Shown here: positions 1 through 6,941 of the stretch, in pieces
Numbering within the stretch: position 1 is the first letter of the stretch
Layout of the letters: every line of letters begins with the position of its first letter
Assembly: GCF_024171955.1 (NCBI RefSeq)
Contig: NZ_JAMTCS010000014.1
Coordinates: forward strand, 1 to 64,000
From: Promicromonospora thailandica
Lineage (GTDB): Bacteria > Actinomycetota > Actinomycetes > Actinomycetales > Cellulomonadaceae
Reading direction: 5' to 3'
Length of the DNA stretch: 64,000 bases
Translations under genes and position numbers: made by a program
The notes under the pieces: model-generated
What the model saw: only the letters and a program-made list of their open reading frames with translations
Told to the model about the DNA's origin: nothing
The model's database searches: none

Positions 1-16
1 GACCAATCCGACGGCC

Positions 17-304
17 TCACTCCTGACCCTCCATCGCCTTACCCAGATCCCTGTCGATATCCGTGAACGCCTGCGCCACCTGCGTCGAAGCCTCCGCCAG
101 CCTGCGCAGACTCTCGGTCATCTTCCCCCGCGTGTCATCCCACTTGTGCGCGAAATCGCGCACCACACCCGCCAACCCCTCATGACCCACCGCACCCGCG
201 ATCCGATCACTGTTCGCATTCGCGCCCTCGAACTCGTCCGCCACCACCGTCAGACTCGAACCCAGCTCCCGCACCGCATCCAGATCCACCCGCAGATCAG
301 CCAT
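17..304 (-). CDS. WXG100/ESX-like small helical protein
   Basis: Small 95-residue protein, almost entirely helical, with a W-D-D-T-R turn near residues 55-59 between two predicted helices and no cysteine or signal peptide. Size, the central Trp turn and the alternating hydrophobic pattern resemble WXG100/ESX-type substrates or DUF6507-type partners of type VII secretion. The exact W-x-G motif is absent (W-D-D is seen), so family membership is inferred. The ATG at 304 is chosen because a strong AGGAGG lies just upstream on this strand; a longer reading extends to 610 but reads through the palindrome and has no ribosome site. Further type VII components, if present, would lie to the left of the window. 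Confidence 0.75.
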   Translation of the reverse strand: MADLRVDLDAVRELGSSLTVVADEFEGANANSDRIAGAVGHEGLAGVVRDFAHKWDDTRGKMTESLRRLAEASTQVAQAFTDIDRDLGKAMEGQE

Positions 305-401
305 CACGCCACCCCCTCCTGATCGCCGACGACACGTGCCCGACCAGGGAGAATACTGACCGGCACACAGCAACGCCACGAAAATGTTCACCCAGGCCGG
401 T

Positions 402-475
402 GGTCCGCCTCGAGAACGACCTCGGGGACGGATCCGGGCCCCCGAGCGTCCCCCAGGTCGTTCTCGGGGCGGACC
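402..475. repeat. Long imperfect palindrome between divergent genes
   Basis: Two 29-base arms (402-430 and 447-475) are complementary except for two positions, with a 16-base loop. The arm core reads CGAGAACGACCTCGGGGACG. It sits between the divergently transcribed WXG100-like gene and aspS, just upstream of the likely aspS -10 box at 497-502. It could form a strong hairpin in RNA from either strand, or act as a boundary element. No T-tract follows it. Confidence 0.8.
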
Positions 476-496
476 GCCCGGCGGCGCCCGAACGAC

Positions 497-502
497 TAGA
501 CT
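497..502 (+). promoter_or_regulatory. Probable aspS -10 box
   Basis: TAGACT fits the actinobacterial -10 consensus TANNNT and would place the transcription start near 508, giving a leader of roughly 88 bases before the GTG at 596. No convincing -35 is visible, because the expected position falls at the end of the upstream palindrome. Confidence 0.4.
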
Positions 503-595
503 CGCTGCGCGCCCTGAGGCGCCCGCTCCCCCGTCGTGCGGCCCGCCCGGGCGCCACGGGGCCGGACCCACCTTCCGTACGAAAGGAACCTCCCC

Positions 596-2371
596 GTGCT
601 CCGCACCCACACGGCCGGCTCATTGCGGGCCGAGCACATCGGTCAGACCGTCACCCTCACGGGCTGGGTCGATCGCCGCCGTGATCACGGGGGAGTGGCC
701 TTCATCGACCTGCGTGACGCGTCCGGCATCGCCCAGGTCGTGATCCGGGACGAGGAGATCGCCCACCCGCTGCGGTCCGAGTTCGTGCTGCAGGTGACGG
801 GCGAGGTCGGCCGTCGTCCCGAGGGCAACGCCAACGCCAACCTGGCCACCGGCGAGATCGAGGTCGTCGCCACCGAGGTCGTCACGCTCAACGAGTCGGC
901 GCCGCTGCCGTTCCAGGTGTCCACCGCGCTGGCGGACACCGAGGTCATCGGCGAGGAGGCACGCCTCGCGCACCGCTACCTCGACCTGCGCCGCCCGGCC
1001 CCCGCGCACGCGCTGCGCCTGCGGGCGAAGGCGAACCAGGCCGCGCGCCGGGTGCTGGACGAGCACGACTTCGTCGAGATCGAGACGCCGACCCTCACCC
1101 GGTCGACGCCGGAGGGCGCGCGCGACTTCCTGGTGCCCGCCCGGCTCGCGCCCGGCTCCTGGTACGCCCTGCCGCAGTCGCCGCAGCTGTTCAAGCAGCT
1201 CCTCATGGTCGGCGGCATGGAGCGCTACTACCAGATCGCCCGCTGCTACCGCGACGAGGACTTCCGCGCGGACCGTCAGCCGGAGTTCACGCAGCTCGAC
1301 GTCGAGATGAGCTTCGTGGACCAGGAGGACGTGATCGCCCTGGGCGAGAAGGTCCTGCAGGCGCTGTGGGCGCTGATCGATGTCGAGATCCCGACGCCGA
1401 TCCAGCGCATGACGTTCCACGAGGCCATGCGCCTGTACGGCTCGGACAAGCCCGACCTGCGGTTCGGCAACCCGATCGTCGAGCTCACGGACTACTTCAA
1501 GGAGACGCCGTTCCGCGTCTTCCAGGCGGAGTACGTGGGCGCCGTCGTCATGAAGGGCGGCGCCGCCCAGCCGCGCCGGCAGTTCGACGCCTGGCAGGAG
1601 TGGGCCAAGCAGCGCGGCGCCCGTGGCCTCGCGTACGTCACCTTCGCGGAGGACGGCGAGCTCGGCGGCCCGGTCGCCAAGAACCTGTCCGACGCCGAGC
1701 GGGCGGGCCTGGCCGCGGCCACCGGTGCGCAGCCGGGCGACGCCGTGTTCTTCGCCGCGGGCAAGACGACGGACTCCCGTGCCCTGCTCGGCGCCGCGCG
1801 CGTCGAGATCGCGCACCGGACCGGCCAGATCGACGAGGACGCCTGGGCCTTCGTGTGGATCGTGGACGCGCCGCTGTTCAAGCCGGCCGGCGAGGACGAC
1901 GACGTCGACCTGGGCTCGTCCGCCTGGACCGCCGTGCACCACGCGTTCACCTCGCCCACGCCCGAGTGGATCGACTCGTTCGAGAAGGAGCCGGGCGAGG
2001 CCCTCGCCTACGCGTACGACATCGTGTGCAACGGCAACGAGATCGGCGGCGGCTCGATCCGTATCCACCGCCGGGACGTGCAGGAGCGCGTCTTCGAGGT
2101 GATGGGCATCGGCCAGGAGGAGGCGCAGGAGAAGTTCGGCTTCCTGCTCGACGCGTTCGCGTTCGGCGCCCCGCCGCACGGCGGCATCGCCTTCGGCTGG
2201 GACCGCATCGTCGCGCTGCTGACGAAGTCGCCGTCGATCCGCGACGTCATCGCCTTCCCGAAGTCGGGCGGTGGCTTCGACCCGCTCACGGCGGCCCCGG
2301 CGCCGATCACGCCGGAGCAGCGCAAGGAGGCCGGCGTCGACGTCGTCCCGGAGGCTGCACCCACGGCCTGA
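596..2371 (+). CDS. aspS: Aspartyl-tRNA synthetase (class II)
   Basis: Charges tRNA-Asp (and, in many actinobacteria that lack AsnRS, also tRNA-Asn) with aspartate in the cytoplasm. The 591-residue length is normal for the bacterial type. The N-terminal OB-fold anticodon-binding domain contains [22 protein letters not shown]. The class II core shows motif 2 ([20 protein letters not shown]), the bacterial GAD insert, and motif 3 ([13 protein letters not shown]). The GTG at 596 is chosen because GAAAGGA lies 8 bases upstream and the product then starts like its relatives ([10 protein letters not shown]). A strong terminator hairpin follows directly, so it is probably monocistronic. Confidence 0.97.
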   Translation: MLRTHTAGSLRAEHIGQTVTLTGWVDRRRDHGGVAFIDLRDASGIAQVVIRDEEIAHPLRSEFVLQVTGEVGRRPEGNANANLATGEIEVVATEVVTLNESAPLPFQVSTALADTEVIGEEARLAHRYLDLRRPAPAHALRLRAKANQAARRVLDEHDFVEIETPTLTRSTPEGARDFLVPARLAPGSWYALPQSPQLFKQLLMVGGMERYYQIARCYRDEDFRADRQPEFTQLDVEMSFVDQEDVIALGEKVLQALWALIDVEIPTPIQRMTFHEAMRLYGSDKPDLRFGNPIVELTDYFKETPFRVFQAEYVGAVVMKGGAAQPRRQFDAWQEWAKQRGARGLAYVTFAEDGELGGPVAKNLSDAERAGLAAATGAQPGDAVFFAAGKTTDSRALLGAARVEIAHRTGQIDEDAWAFVWIVDAPLFKPAGEDDDVDLGSSAWTAVHHAFTSPTPEWIDSFEKEPGEALAYAYDIVCNGNEIGGGSIRIHRRDVQERVFEVMGIGQEEAQEKFGFLLDAFAFGAPPHGGIAFGWDRIVALLTKSPSIRDVIAFPKSGGGFDPLTAAPAPITPEQRKEAGVDVVPEAAPTA

Positions 2372-2376
2372 CCCCC

Positions 2377-2424
2377 CCCGGCGGCCTGCCCGGCGCCCCT
2401 CGGGGTGCCGGGCAGGCCGCCGGG
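2377..2424 (+). terminator. aspS terminator hairpin
   Basis: A 23-base stem with a single G-T wobble and a 2-base loop begins six bases after the aspS stop codon. No U-tract follows, which is usual for long GC-rich actinobacterial terminators. Confidence 0.8.
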
Positions 2425-2533
2425 CGCGGAACACACAGCCGTTCTCCCGCGCGGACCTGGGCCGACACTGGTTAGGTAGGACCAAGGGGTGCCGGACCCC
2501 GGTGCCCAGGACCTACACCTGGAGGTCGGTCCC

Positions 2534-3097
2534 ATGACCGAGAACGACGGCGGTGCACCGCGCGATCCTCAGCGCGACCCGGAGACGCCGCCCACGCAGC
2601 CGCTCCCCGGCTCGGACGCCGGTCCGGCGCCGTCCGAGCCCACCGAGCCCGTGCGTCCCGCCTTCGCCGAGCACGGTGTCCCTGCCGAGCCGTACGGGCA
2701 GCCTGCGGCATCGGCGGCCGACGAGCCCGTGGCGGCCGGGGCGAACCCGCCGCCCGCCGCTCCGCAGTACGGGTACGCGCCCACGCCGCCCAAGAACGAC
2801 CTCGGGGTCTGGGCGCTGGTCACCGGCATCCTCAGCTACGTGTTCTGCCCGCTGCTGCTCGGTGTGGCGGCGATCATCACGGGCACGATGAGCCGCCGGG
2901 CGGCCGACGAGGGGCTGGCGAACAACCGCGGCATGGGCACGGCGGGCCTGATCCTGGGCTGGATCAACGTCGCGCTGTCGCTGCTGGCCATCGCGTTCTT
3001 CGTCGTCGCGCTCGCTGCAGGCCTGCTGGCGGGCGGGCTGGGCGAGTGGGGCGACATGAACGACATGAACCGCTACGGCGGCGACTACGACTACTGA
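2534..3097 (+). CDS. DUF4190 membrane protein, copy 1
   Basis: Membrane protein of 187 residues. Residues 1-90 form a disordered, proline- and acid-rich cytoplasmic region. After the KNDLGVWALVTGILSY start there are two to three membrane segments separated by a short basic loop (MSRRAADEGLANNRGMGTAGLILGW) typical of DUF4190. The function of the family is unknown. The C-terminal tail is short and rich in Tyr, Asp and Met. The ATG at 2534 has GGAGG 8 bases upstream. It is the first of three adjacent paralogs (others at 3255 and 4008), and a fourth, shorter one lies at 45461 in the trp region. Confidence 0.85.
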   Translation: MTENDGGAPRDPQRDPETPPTQPLPGSDAGPAPSEPTEPVRPAFAEHGVPAEPYGQPAASAADEPVAAGANPPPAAPQYGYAPTPPKNDLGVWALVTGILSYVFCPLLLGVAAIITGTMSRRAADEGLANNRGMGTAGLILGWINVALSLLAIAFFVVALAAGLLAGGLGEWGDMNDMNRYGGDYDY

Positions 3098-3254
3098 GCC
3101 GCGGCCCCGCACCACGCGCGACGTGCACCGACGCGGGGAGTACTCCCCATGTGTCTTTGCTGCCCTCCGGGGCGGCCGGCCTGTAGGTTAGGCCTTCCGA
3201 ACCGTGTGCCCGGCACACGTTCAGCACGCCGTACCGCAAGCAGAGAGGCAGCAC

Positions 3255-3842
3255 ATGACCCAGCCCGACGGGGGACAGTCGCCGTACGACCCGCCGCAGC
3301 AGCCCGAGCAGGGTGGCCAGGTACCCGGCCAGGGCGACCAGGTGCCGGGTTCCGTCCCCGGCGAGCCCGCGCCGTACCAGCAGCAGGCGCCTTACGGCCA
3401 GGCGCCGTACGACCAGGCTCCCCAGGCCCCGGCGTACGCCCAGGGCGCGCAGCCCTACCCCTACGGCGCCGCACCGCTGCCCAAGAACAGCCTCGGTGTG
3501 TGGTCGCTCGTGCTGGGCATCCTGTCCGTGCTGGGCTGCGGCATCCTCACCGGTATCGCGGCGATCATCGTCGGCCACAAGAGCCGGCGCGCCCAGCGTG
3601 AGGGCCAGGCCGACAACGGCGGCATGGGCCTCGCGGGCATCATCACCGGCTGGGTCGGCATCGCCTGGACCACGATCTGGGTGGCCTTCGTCGGGATCGG
3701 CACCTTCCTCGCCGTGACCGACCCCGCCTTCCAGGAGGGCATCGAGCAGGAGATGGAGAGCGGCTACGAGCAGGAGTACGGCGACCTGCCGACGTCGGAC
3801 CCCGAGCTCGACCAGCTCCTCGAGGAGCTCGAGAACAGCTGA
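3255..3842 (+). CDS. DUF4190 membrane protein, copy 2
   Basis: Membrane protein of 195 residues with the same plan as its neighbours. A Gln/Pro/Tyr-rich N-terminal region (APYGQAPYDQAP-type repeats, residues 1-75) is followed by KNSLGVWSLVLGILSVLGC and two membrane segments flanking the basic loop (HKSRRAQREGQADNGGMGLAG), then an acidic C-terminal tail. Function unknown. The start MTQPDGGQSPYDP is nearly identical to that of copy 3 (MGQPDGWQSPYDP), so copies 2 and 3 are the more recent duplicates. AGAGAGGCA upstream is a weak ribosome site. A TAGGTT at 3184-3189 may be its -10 box. Confidence 0.85.
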   Translation: MTQPDGGQSPYDPPQQPEQGGQVPGQGDQVPGSVPGEPAPYQQQAPYGQAPYDQAPQAPAYAQGAQPYPYGAAPLPKNSLGVWSLVLGILSVLGCGILTGIAAIIVGHKSRRAQREGQADNGGMGLAGIITGWVGIAWTTIWVAFVGIGTFLAVTDPAFQEGIEQEMESGYEQEYGDLPTSDPELDQLLEELENS

Positions 3843-4007
3843 GCCCCGCTCGGCGGCCACCGGTCAGCCCGCCGCACCCGAGGTGACGACTCCCTCGGCG
3901 TCGCGGCGGGCTGACTCGTCCTCCGGTGCCCGTGAGCGCGTCCGAGTCGGCACCCCCAGAACTCCGGAGCGGCGCACCCGCGCCCGCGCCACGTGGAAGG
4001 TAGGACC

Positions 4008-4619
4008 ATGGGCCAGCCCGACGGATGGCAGTCCCCGTACGACCCGTCCCAGCCGCCGAGCACACCGGAGCCCGCTGGGGCGTCCGGTCCCACGCAGCCG
4101 CAGCCGCAGCCGCCGCTGTACGGTCAGCCGCCGCAGCCGTACGCCCCGCAGCCGCCCTACACCGCGCAGCCGCCGTACACCGCGCAGCCGCCGTACCCGG
4201 GTCAGGCGCCCTACACCGCCCAGCCGCCCTACGCCGCGCAGGCCCCGTACCTCGGTCAGCCCGCCTATCCCGGCCAGCCGGTGCCGTACCCCTCCGGCTA
4301 CGGTGCGCCGCTCGAGAAGAACGGTCTGGGCGTGTGGTCGCTGGTGCTGGGCATCGTCGGTCTCGTGCTGATGTTCAGCTGCTTCGTCGGCTTTCTCGCC
4401 GGCATCCCGGCGGTCATCACGGGCCACCTGAGCCGCAAGGCGGTGCGCGAGGGCCTGGCCGACAACGGCGGGCTGGCGCTGGCCGGCATCATCATGGGCT
4501 GGGTGACGATCGGCCTGACGATCCTCGCCGTCGCGGGCATCGCGGTGCTGTTCAGCATCCCCGAGTTCCGCGAGGGCTTCTTCAGTGACTCGACGTCCAC
4601 GTCGACCTACGAGTACTGA
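4008..4619 (+). CDS. DUF4190 membrane protein, copy 3, with Pro-Tyr repeats
   Basis: Membrane protein of 203 residues. Residues about 45-95 are seven hexapeptide repeats of the PPYTAQ type, encoded by an 18-base tandem repeat. The DUF4190 domain starts at LEKNGLGVWSLVLGIVGL and has two membrane segments around a basic loop (GHLSRKAVREGLADNGG). The tail is Ser/Thr/Tyr-rich (DSTSTSTYEY). Such low-complexity N-termini are common in actinobacterial cell-envelope membrane proteins, but the role is unknown. AAGGTAGGA precedes the ATG at good spacing. Confidence 0.85.
   Translation: MGQPDGWQSPYDPSQPPSTPEPAGASGPTQPQPQPPLYGQPPQPYAPQPPYTAQPPYTAQPPYPGQAPYTAQPPYAAQAPYLGQPAYPGQPVPYPSGYGAPLEKNGLGVWSLVLGIVGLVLMFSCFVGFLAGIPAVITGHLSRKAVREGLADNGGLALAGIIMGWVTIGLTILAVAGIAVLFSIPEFREGFFSDSTSTSTYEY
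4152..4277 (+). repeat. 18-bp tandem repeat, 7 copies, in coding sequence
   Basis: Seven consecutive 18-base units (consensus CCGCCSTACMCCGCSCAG) encode PPY-x-x-Q hexapeptides in the third DUF4190 protein. The units differ mainly at the fourth and fifth codons. Copy-number change would keep the reading frame. Confidence 0.85.
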
Positions 4620-4646
4620 CGCGAGCGGTACCGACGCGGGCGTCCC

Positions 4647-6044
4647 TCACGCGGCGTCGGCCACGTAGCCGTCCGGACGGACGAGCAGCGTGGTCGTGCC
4701 GCCGTCGCTCCGCCGGGTCACGACGCGCTCGGCGGGGTCGACCTCGCCGAGCGCGGCGGGCAGGTCGGCGGCCGCCGCGCCCGCGGGCGCGACGAGCACG
4801 AACCGGCCCGCCCGCAGGGCCTCGGCGAGGCGCGTGCCGCCCTCCAGGGGCAGGTCCGGGGCTCGCGTCCCGGTGCGGGGGTGCGCGCCGCGGGGGCGGC
4901 GGTAGACGACCCCCAGCGCCGAGATGGTCAGCGCGGCCCGGCGGCGCAGGGCGCCGAGGCGTGACACCGCCGCGACGACGACACCGCCCACGACGCCGGC
5001 CACGGGGCCCGGCGCCGTCGCGAGCCGCAGCATGCCGCCGCTGACGCGGAGCACCTGCCGGCCCACGGGGTGTCGCTCGGCCTGATAGCTGTCCAGCACC
5101 GCGTCGCGCTCAGGGCCCGGCAGCCGCAGGGCGGCGGCGAGCTTCCAGCCGAGGTTCGCGGCGTCCTGCAGGCCGGTGTTCATGCCGAGGCCGCCCGCGG
5201 GGCTGTGCACGTGGGCGGCGTCGCCCGCCAGGAGCACGCGCCCCGCGCGGTAGGTGGGCGCCTGGCGCTCGTCGGCGTGGAACCGGGACAGGAAGCGCGC
5301 CTCGGTCATGCCGCGGTCGTCGTGCAGCGTGGCGCGCGCGACGGCGCGCACCTCCTCCAGGTCGACCGGCTCGTCCTCGCTCACGTCGAGGTCGCCGTGC
5401 CAGCCGATGAACCGGTACCAGCCGTCGCCGAACGGTGCGAGGAAGCCGAGCGAGCCGCTCCCGGCCGCGACCGTGATGACGTCGTCGGGCTCCCGGGCCA
5501 GCCGCACGTCCGCGAGGATCATGGAGCGGATGACCGCCCGCCCCGGGAACGGGACGCCCACGGCCGCGCGGACGGTCGAGCGCGCGCCGTCGGTACCCAC
5601 CACGTAGTCGGCGCGCAGGTCCGGCCCGGTGGCCGTGGAGACGGTGACGCCGTCGGCGTGCTGGGACAGCCCGGTCACCTCGGTGTCGTGGCGGAAGACG
5701 GCGCCCGCGGCCTCCGCGCGCCGACGCAGCAGCCGTTCGACCTCGTACTGGGGCGTGACGAGCACGCACGCGAACCGTGACGGCAGGTCGGCGAGGCTGA
5801 CCGTGAGGTGCTGGAAGAGCCGGAGGCTGGTGATCCGGCGGCCCCGGGGGAGCAGCTCGTCGGCCAGGCCGCGCGCGTCGAGCACCTCGAGGCTCCGCGC
5901 GTGCACGGCGAACGCGCGGGTCAGGTTGCTCAGGCCCGCGGGCCGCTTCTCCAGCACGGTGACGCGCGTCCCGGCACTCGCCAGGTCTCCGGCGAGCAGC
6001 AGGCCGGTCGGTCCGGCCCCGACGACGATGACGTCGGTGTCCAT
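4647..6044 (-). CDS. FAD-dependent aromatic monooxygenase (PheA/TfdB/UbiH family)
   Basis: Flavoprotein hydroxylase of 465 residues, likely using NAD(P)H and O2 to hydroxylate an aromatic or polyketide-like substrate in the cytoplasm. Visible motifs are the N-terminal dinucleotide fold VIVVGAGPTGLLLAGDLA (residues 5-22), the DG motif GTDGARSTVRAAVG, and the GD motif LLAGDAAHVHSPAGGLGMNTG. The thioredoxin-like C-terminal domain of this class appears reduced. Relatives include rifampicin monooxygenase Rox and polyketide hydroxylases. Substrate contacts cannot be judged here. The ATG at 6044 has GGAGGAGG just upstream. It diverges from a TetR gene across two operators, which suggests induction by its substrate. 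Confidence 0.88.
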   Translation of the reverse strand: MDTDVIVVGAGPTGLLLAGDLASAGTRVTVLEKRPAGLSNLTRAFAVHARSLEVLDARGLADELLPRGRRITSLRLFQHLTVSLADLPSRFACVLVTPQYEVERLLRRRAEAAGAVFRHDTEVTGLSQHADGVTVSTATGPDLRADYVVGTDGARSTVRAAVGVPFPGRAVIRSMILADVRLAREPDDVITVAAGSGSLGFLAPFGDGWYRFIGWHGDLDVSEDEPVDLEEVRAVARATLHDDRGMTEARFLSRFHADERQAPTYRAGRVLLAGDAAHVHSPAGGLGMNTGLQDAANLGWKLAAALRLPGPERDAVLDSYQAERHPVGRQVLRVSGGMLRLATAPGPVAGVVGGVVVAAVSRLGALRRRAALTISALGVVYRRPRGAHPRTGTRAPDLPLEGGTRLAEALRAGRFVLVAPAGAAAADLPAALGEVDPAERVVTRRSDGGTTTLLVRPDGYVADAA

Positions 6045-6077
6045 GGTGTCCTCCTCCGTCTCCGGGCCACCAGCTGC

Positions 6078-6107
6078 GTCAACAACCGTTGGCCAACGCT
6101 TGTTGAC
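6078..6107. promoter_or_regulatory. TetR operator 1
   Basis: A 30-base near-perfect palindrome (GTCAACA...TGTTGAC ends, centre GTTGGCCAAC) lies 34 bases upstream of the monooxygenase start. It matches operator 2 in ends, length and centre. TetR-family repressors typically bind such dyads in divergent promoters. Confidence 0.8.
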
Positions 6108-6132
6108 GACGGTAGAACGAGTGCGAGAGAGA

Positions 6133-6162
6133 GTCAACAGGTGTTGGCCTACACTTGTTGAC
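6133..6162. promoter_or_regulatory. TetR operator 2, overlapping the regulator's -10 box
   Basis: A second 30-base palindrome with the same GTCAACA...TGTTGAC ends and GTTGGCC centre directly abuts the ATG of the TetR gene. It contains TACACT (6150-6155), a -10 box placed 7 bases before that ATG, so the regulator is probably leaderless and autorepressed. Centre-to-centre spacing to operator 1 is 55 bases. Confidence 0.8.
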
Positions 6163-6744
6163 ATGACTTCCGGCGCAGAGACCGAGGCACCCCGGCGGCG
6201 GTCGGACGCGACGCGTGCCGCGATCCTGGCGGCGGCGCGGGACCGCTTCGCCGCCGACGGCTACGAGCGTGCGACGGTGCGGGCCATCGCGCACGACGCC
6301 GGCATCGACCCCTCGATGGTGATGCGGTACTTCGGCTCCAAGGAGGACCTGTTCGCGGCGGTGATCGACGTCGAGCTCGACTTCCCCGACCCGTCGGGCA
6401 TCGACCGGGACGCCGTCGGCGTCCTGCTGGTGCGGCACTTCCTGGAGCTCTGGGAGCGGGACGGCGTGCTGCGCACGCTGCTGCGGGTGGGCGTGACCAA
6501 CGCCGCGGGCGCGGACCGCCTGCGCGACGTGTTCCGCACGCAGCTCGTGCCCATGGCCCGGGAGCTCGGTCACGGTGCCGCGGACGCCGAGCGGCGCGCC
6601 GCCCTGGTCGCCTCGCAGGTGCTCGGCATGGCGCTCGTGCGCTACGTGCTCGCGCTCGAGCCGGCGGCCGGCCTGTCGCACGACGACGTCGTCGCGTGGC
6701 TCGCGCCCACCGTGCAGCGATACCTGACGGCCGAGGCGCCGTGA
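6163..6744 (+). CDS. TetR-family transcriptional repressor
   Basis: DNA-binding regulator of 193 residues. The N-terminal TetR helix-turn-helix reads RAAILAAARDRFAADGYERATVRAIAHDAGIDPSMVMRYFGSKEDLF (about residues 17-63), with the typical Y-F-x-S-K-E-D end. The C-terminal helical ligand domain is of the TetR_C_17 type (HFLELWERDG...LGMALVRYVLAL). The ATG at 6163 directly follows operator 2, leaving no ribosome-binding site. This fits leaderless translation and autoregulation. It probably represses both itself and the divergent FAD monooxygenase, releasing on binding the monooxygenase substrate; the ligand is unknown. Confidence 0.92.
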   Translation: MTSGAETEAPRRRSDATRAAILAAARDRFAADGYERATVRAIAHDAGIDPSMVMRYFGSKEDLFAAVIDVELDFPDPSGIDRDAVGVLLVRHFLELWERDGVLRTLLRVGVTNAAGADRLRDVFRTQLVPMARELGHGAADAERRAALVASQVLGMALVRYVLALEPAAGLSHDDVVAWLAPTVQRYLTAEAP

Positions 6745-6750
6745 ATCACG

Positions 6751-6779
6751 TTGCGCGGCCCGCGTGGCCGTGTCAGGCT
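6751..6779 (+). promoter_or_regulatory. Candidate promoter of the ABC-F leader
   Basis: TTGCGC (6751-6756), a 17-base spacer and CAGGCT (6774-6779) make a plausible -35/-10 pair, placing the transcript start near 6786. This gives a leader of about 155 bases before the ABC-F start, long enough to hold the upstream ORF and hairpin. Confidence 0.4.
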
Positions 6780-6834
6780 GTGCGCGCTCCTGCGGGTGTG
6801 CCGCGCGTGTGAGGGAGCGATCCGAAGGACTGTG

Positions 6835-6873
6835 ATGACTGGCATCTCCCGGTACGAGACCACCTCGCGCTGA
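6835..6873 (+). CDS. Upstream leader peptide MTGISRYETTSR
   Basis: A 12-codon ORF (ATG at 6835, TGA at 6871-6873) with GAAGGA 5 bases upstream sits 68 bases before the ABC-F gene. Small leader ORFs before ABC-F resistance genes commonly sense ribosome-targeting antibiotics by stalling. Codons 4-6 contain CTCCCGG (6846-6852), a perfect 7-base complement of the ABC-F ribosome site CCGGGAG (6928-6934). A hairpin follows the leader stop. Position, ribosome site and complementarity are seen directly; the attenuation role is inferred. Confidence 0.6.
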   Translation: MTGISRYETTSR

Positions 6874-6909
6874 CGCCTGCCCGCCGCACTGCTGCGGTCC
6901 CCGGGCGCG
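6874..6909 (+). promoter_or_regulatory. Leader hairpin (candidate attenuator)
   Basis: Directly after the leader ORF stop, CCGCA-CTGC-TGCGG forms a stem-loop that can be extended by GCCCG pairing with CGGGC and an outer CGC/GCG clamp, with short bulges. It could act as an intrinsic terminator or as an alternative partner in ribosome-mediated attenuation of the ABC-F gene. No U-tract follows. Confidence 0.45.
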
Positions 6910-6941
6910 TCGGCACCAGCCACCACCCCGGGAGTCCTTCG

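Noticed and set aside
305-595. T-box or other amino-acid riboswitch before aspS
   Set aside because: The conserved T-box sequence and specifier loop are not present. The only strong structure is a simple palindrome placed before the likely -10 box, so it would not be transcribed with aspS.
4152-4277. CRISPR-like regularly spaced repeats
   Set aside because: Units are contiguous without spacers, keep the reading frame and encode a Pro/Tyr repeat. No cas genes are present in the window.
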